Origin: Candidatus Heimdallarchaeota archaeon
GTDB lineage: Archaea; Asgardarchaeota; Heimdallarchaeia; JABLTI01
Direction: 5' to 3'
Length of the DNA stretch: 64,000 nucleotides
Assembly (NCBI GenBank): GCA_018238155.1
Contig: JABCTZ010000012.1
Span: forward strand, 1 to 64,000
In this document: one piece after another, positions 63,705-64,000 of the stretch
Position numbering within the stretch: position 1 is the stretch's first letter
Layout: every line of letters begins with the position of its first letter
Made by a program: the position numbers and the translations under genes
Notes under the pieces: model-generated
What the model was told of the DNA's origin: nothing
Database searches by the model: none
Seen by the model: the letters and a program-made list of their open reading frames with translations, nothing else

Positions 63705-64000
63705 TCACTTTTTCTTTTTCTTAAGCTTCTCTTCATATTCGTTATAAATTACATCCAGTATTTCGTTAGGGTCGGATTCAATACTAAATTTCCTTTTGAA
63801 AAATCGACAAAGATTTTTGATATCTCTAAATAGGTATTCTTTTGCATTAGGATGACTAGCTAACTCATATTGGGGAAAATCAATTATAAGGAAATCAAAT
63901 TTTGGAGTGATGATGATATTATATTCGGATAGATCTCCATGAACAATATTTCCTTTGACAAAGAGTTTTCTAACTTGGGACATTATACCATTAAATATTT
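63705..64000 (-). CDS. RIO-type atypical protein kinase, C-terminal part only
   Basis: The frame is open to the window edge (the codons before the internal ATG at 63983 continue ...IFNGI without a stop), so the N-terminal ATP-binding lobe lies outside. The catalytic loop IVHGDLSEYNI and the metal-binding IDFPQ are the RIO kinase signatures, and the Lys-rich tail ends the protein. RIO1/RIO2 kinases act in late small-ribosomal-subunit maturation. The spacing of HGDLSEYN and IDFPQ fits RIO1 or RIO2; I cannot decide without the N-terminus. Confidence 0.85.
   Translation of the reverse strand, partial: IFNGIMSQVRKLFVKGNIVHGDLSEYNIIITPKFDFLIIDFPQYELASHPNAKEYLFRDIKNLCRFFKRKFSIESDPNEILDVIYNEYEEKLKKKKK

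Overview
The window reads as a piece of an archaeal chromosome, most likely from an Asgard (Promethearchaeota) lineage or a relative. It is AT-rich, and starts are often preceded by GGTGA-type ribosome-binding sites. It carries archaeal and eukaryote-like information genes: Spt5 (NGN+KOW), the Sec61-gamma/SecE subunit, a RIO-type kinase, A/V-type ATPase A and B subunits, an archaeal type IV pilin, a TrmB-family protein, a Dna2-like nuclease-helicase and a dolichol-type GlcNAc-1-P transferase. It also carries an archaeal-type FtsZ and many bacterial-type metabolic and transport genes. This assignment is inferred from gene content; no marker was aligned.

Layout. Bases 1-3.2 kb: the end of a secreted metzincin-like protease, a small membrane-anchored protein, an SRAP (YedK/HMCES) DNA-crosslink protein and an M23-type peptidase. 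3.3-8.0 kb: two divergent PaaK/F390-synthetase-like adenylating enzymes, a V4R-domain protein and two paralogous small membrane proteins. 8.2-20.8 kb: four intact paralogous MFS transporters and one decayed copy, surrounding a leucine operon (leuA-leuC-leuD-leuB), then an AttH/CrtC-like lipocalin. The leucine operon has two very short open frames, before leuA and before leuC, that end in Leu/Ile/Val codons. 21.0 kb: tRNA-Val. 21.6-26.3 kb: a lipoprotein with an FtsX-type ABC transporter. 26.4-31.7 kb: a zinc-ribbon orphan, a GlcD/GlcF-type 2-hydroxyacid dehydrogenase pair, a TPR protein and a tail-anchored protein. 31.8-35.6 kb: tandem M32 carboxypeptidases and a DUF6557-like protein.

35.7-44.1 kb is the most unusual block. 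Five collinear genes encode an alpha-solenoid protein, an unrecognised protein, an 1159-residue fusion of an Fe-S Cas4/RecB-type nuclease with an SF1 (Dna2/Upf1-like) helicase, a small Cys-containing winged-helix-like protein, and a TrmB-type protein whose DNA-binding and C-terminal domains are separated by some 500 residues of predicted coiled coil. This looks like a dedicated DNA-processing module. A SUKH/SMI1-like gene follows on the other strand.

44.8-56.1 kb is core: indolepyruvate ferredoxin oxidoreductase (iorBA), GlcNAc-1-P transferase, ftsZ, an MFS exporter on the opposite strand, secE, spt5, atpA and atpB. A decayed galU fragment follows. 56.6-64 kb: an NfeD-flotillin pair (the NfeD protein has an Asp-rich hexapeptide repeat), a type IV pilin with a 15-bp inverted repeat in its leader, a longin-like candidate, a DUF389 membrane protein, an HdrBC-like Fe-S protein and the 3' part of a RIO kinase cut by the window end. 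Several convergent gene ends share stem-loops that overlap stop codons and probably terminate both transcripts.
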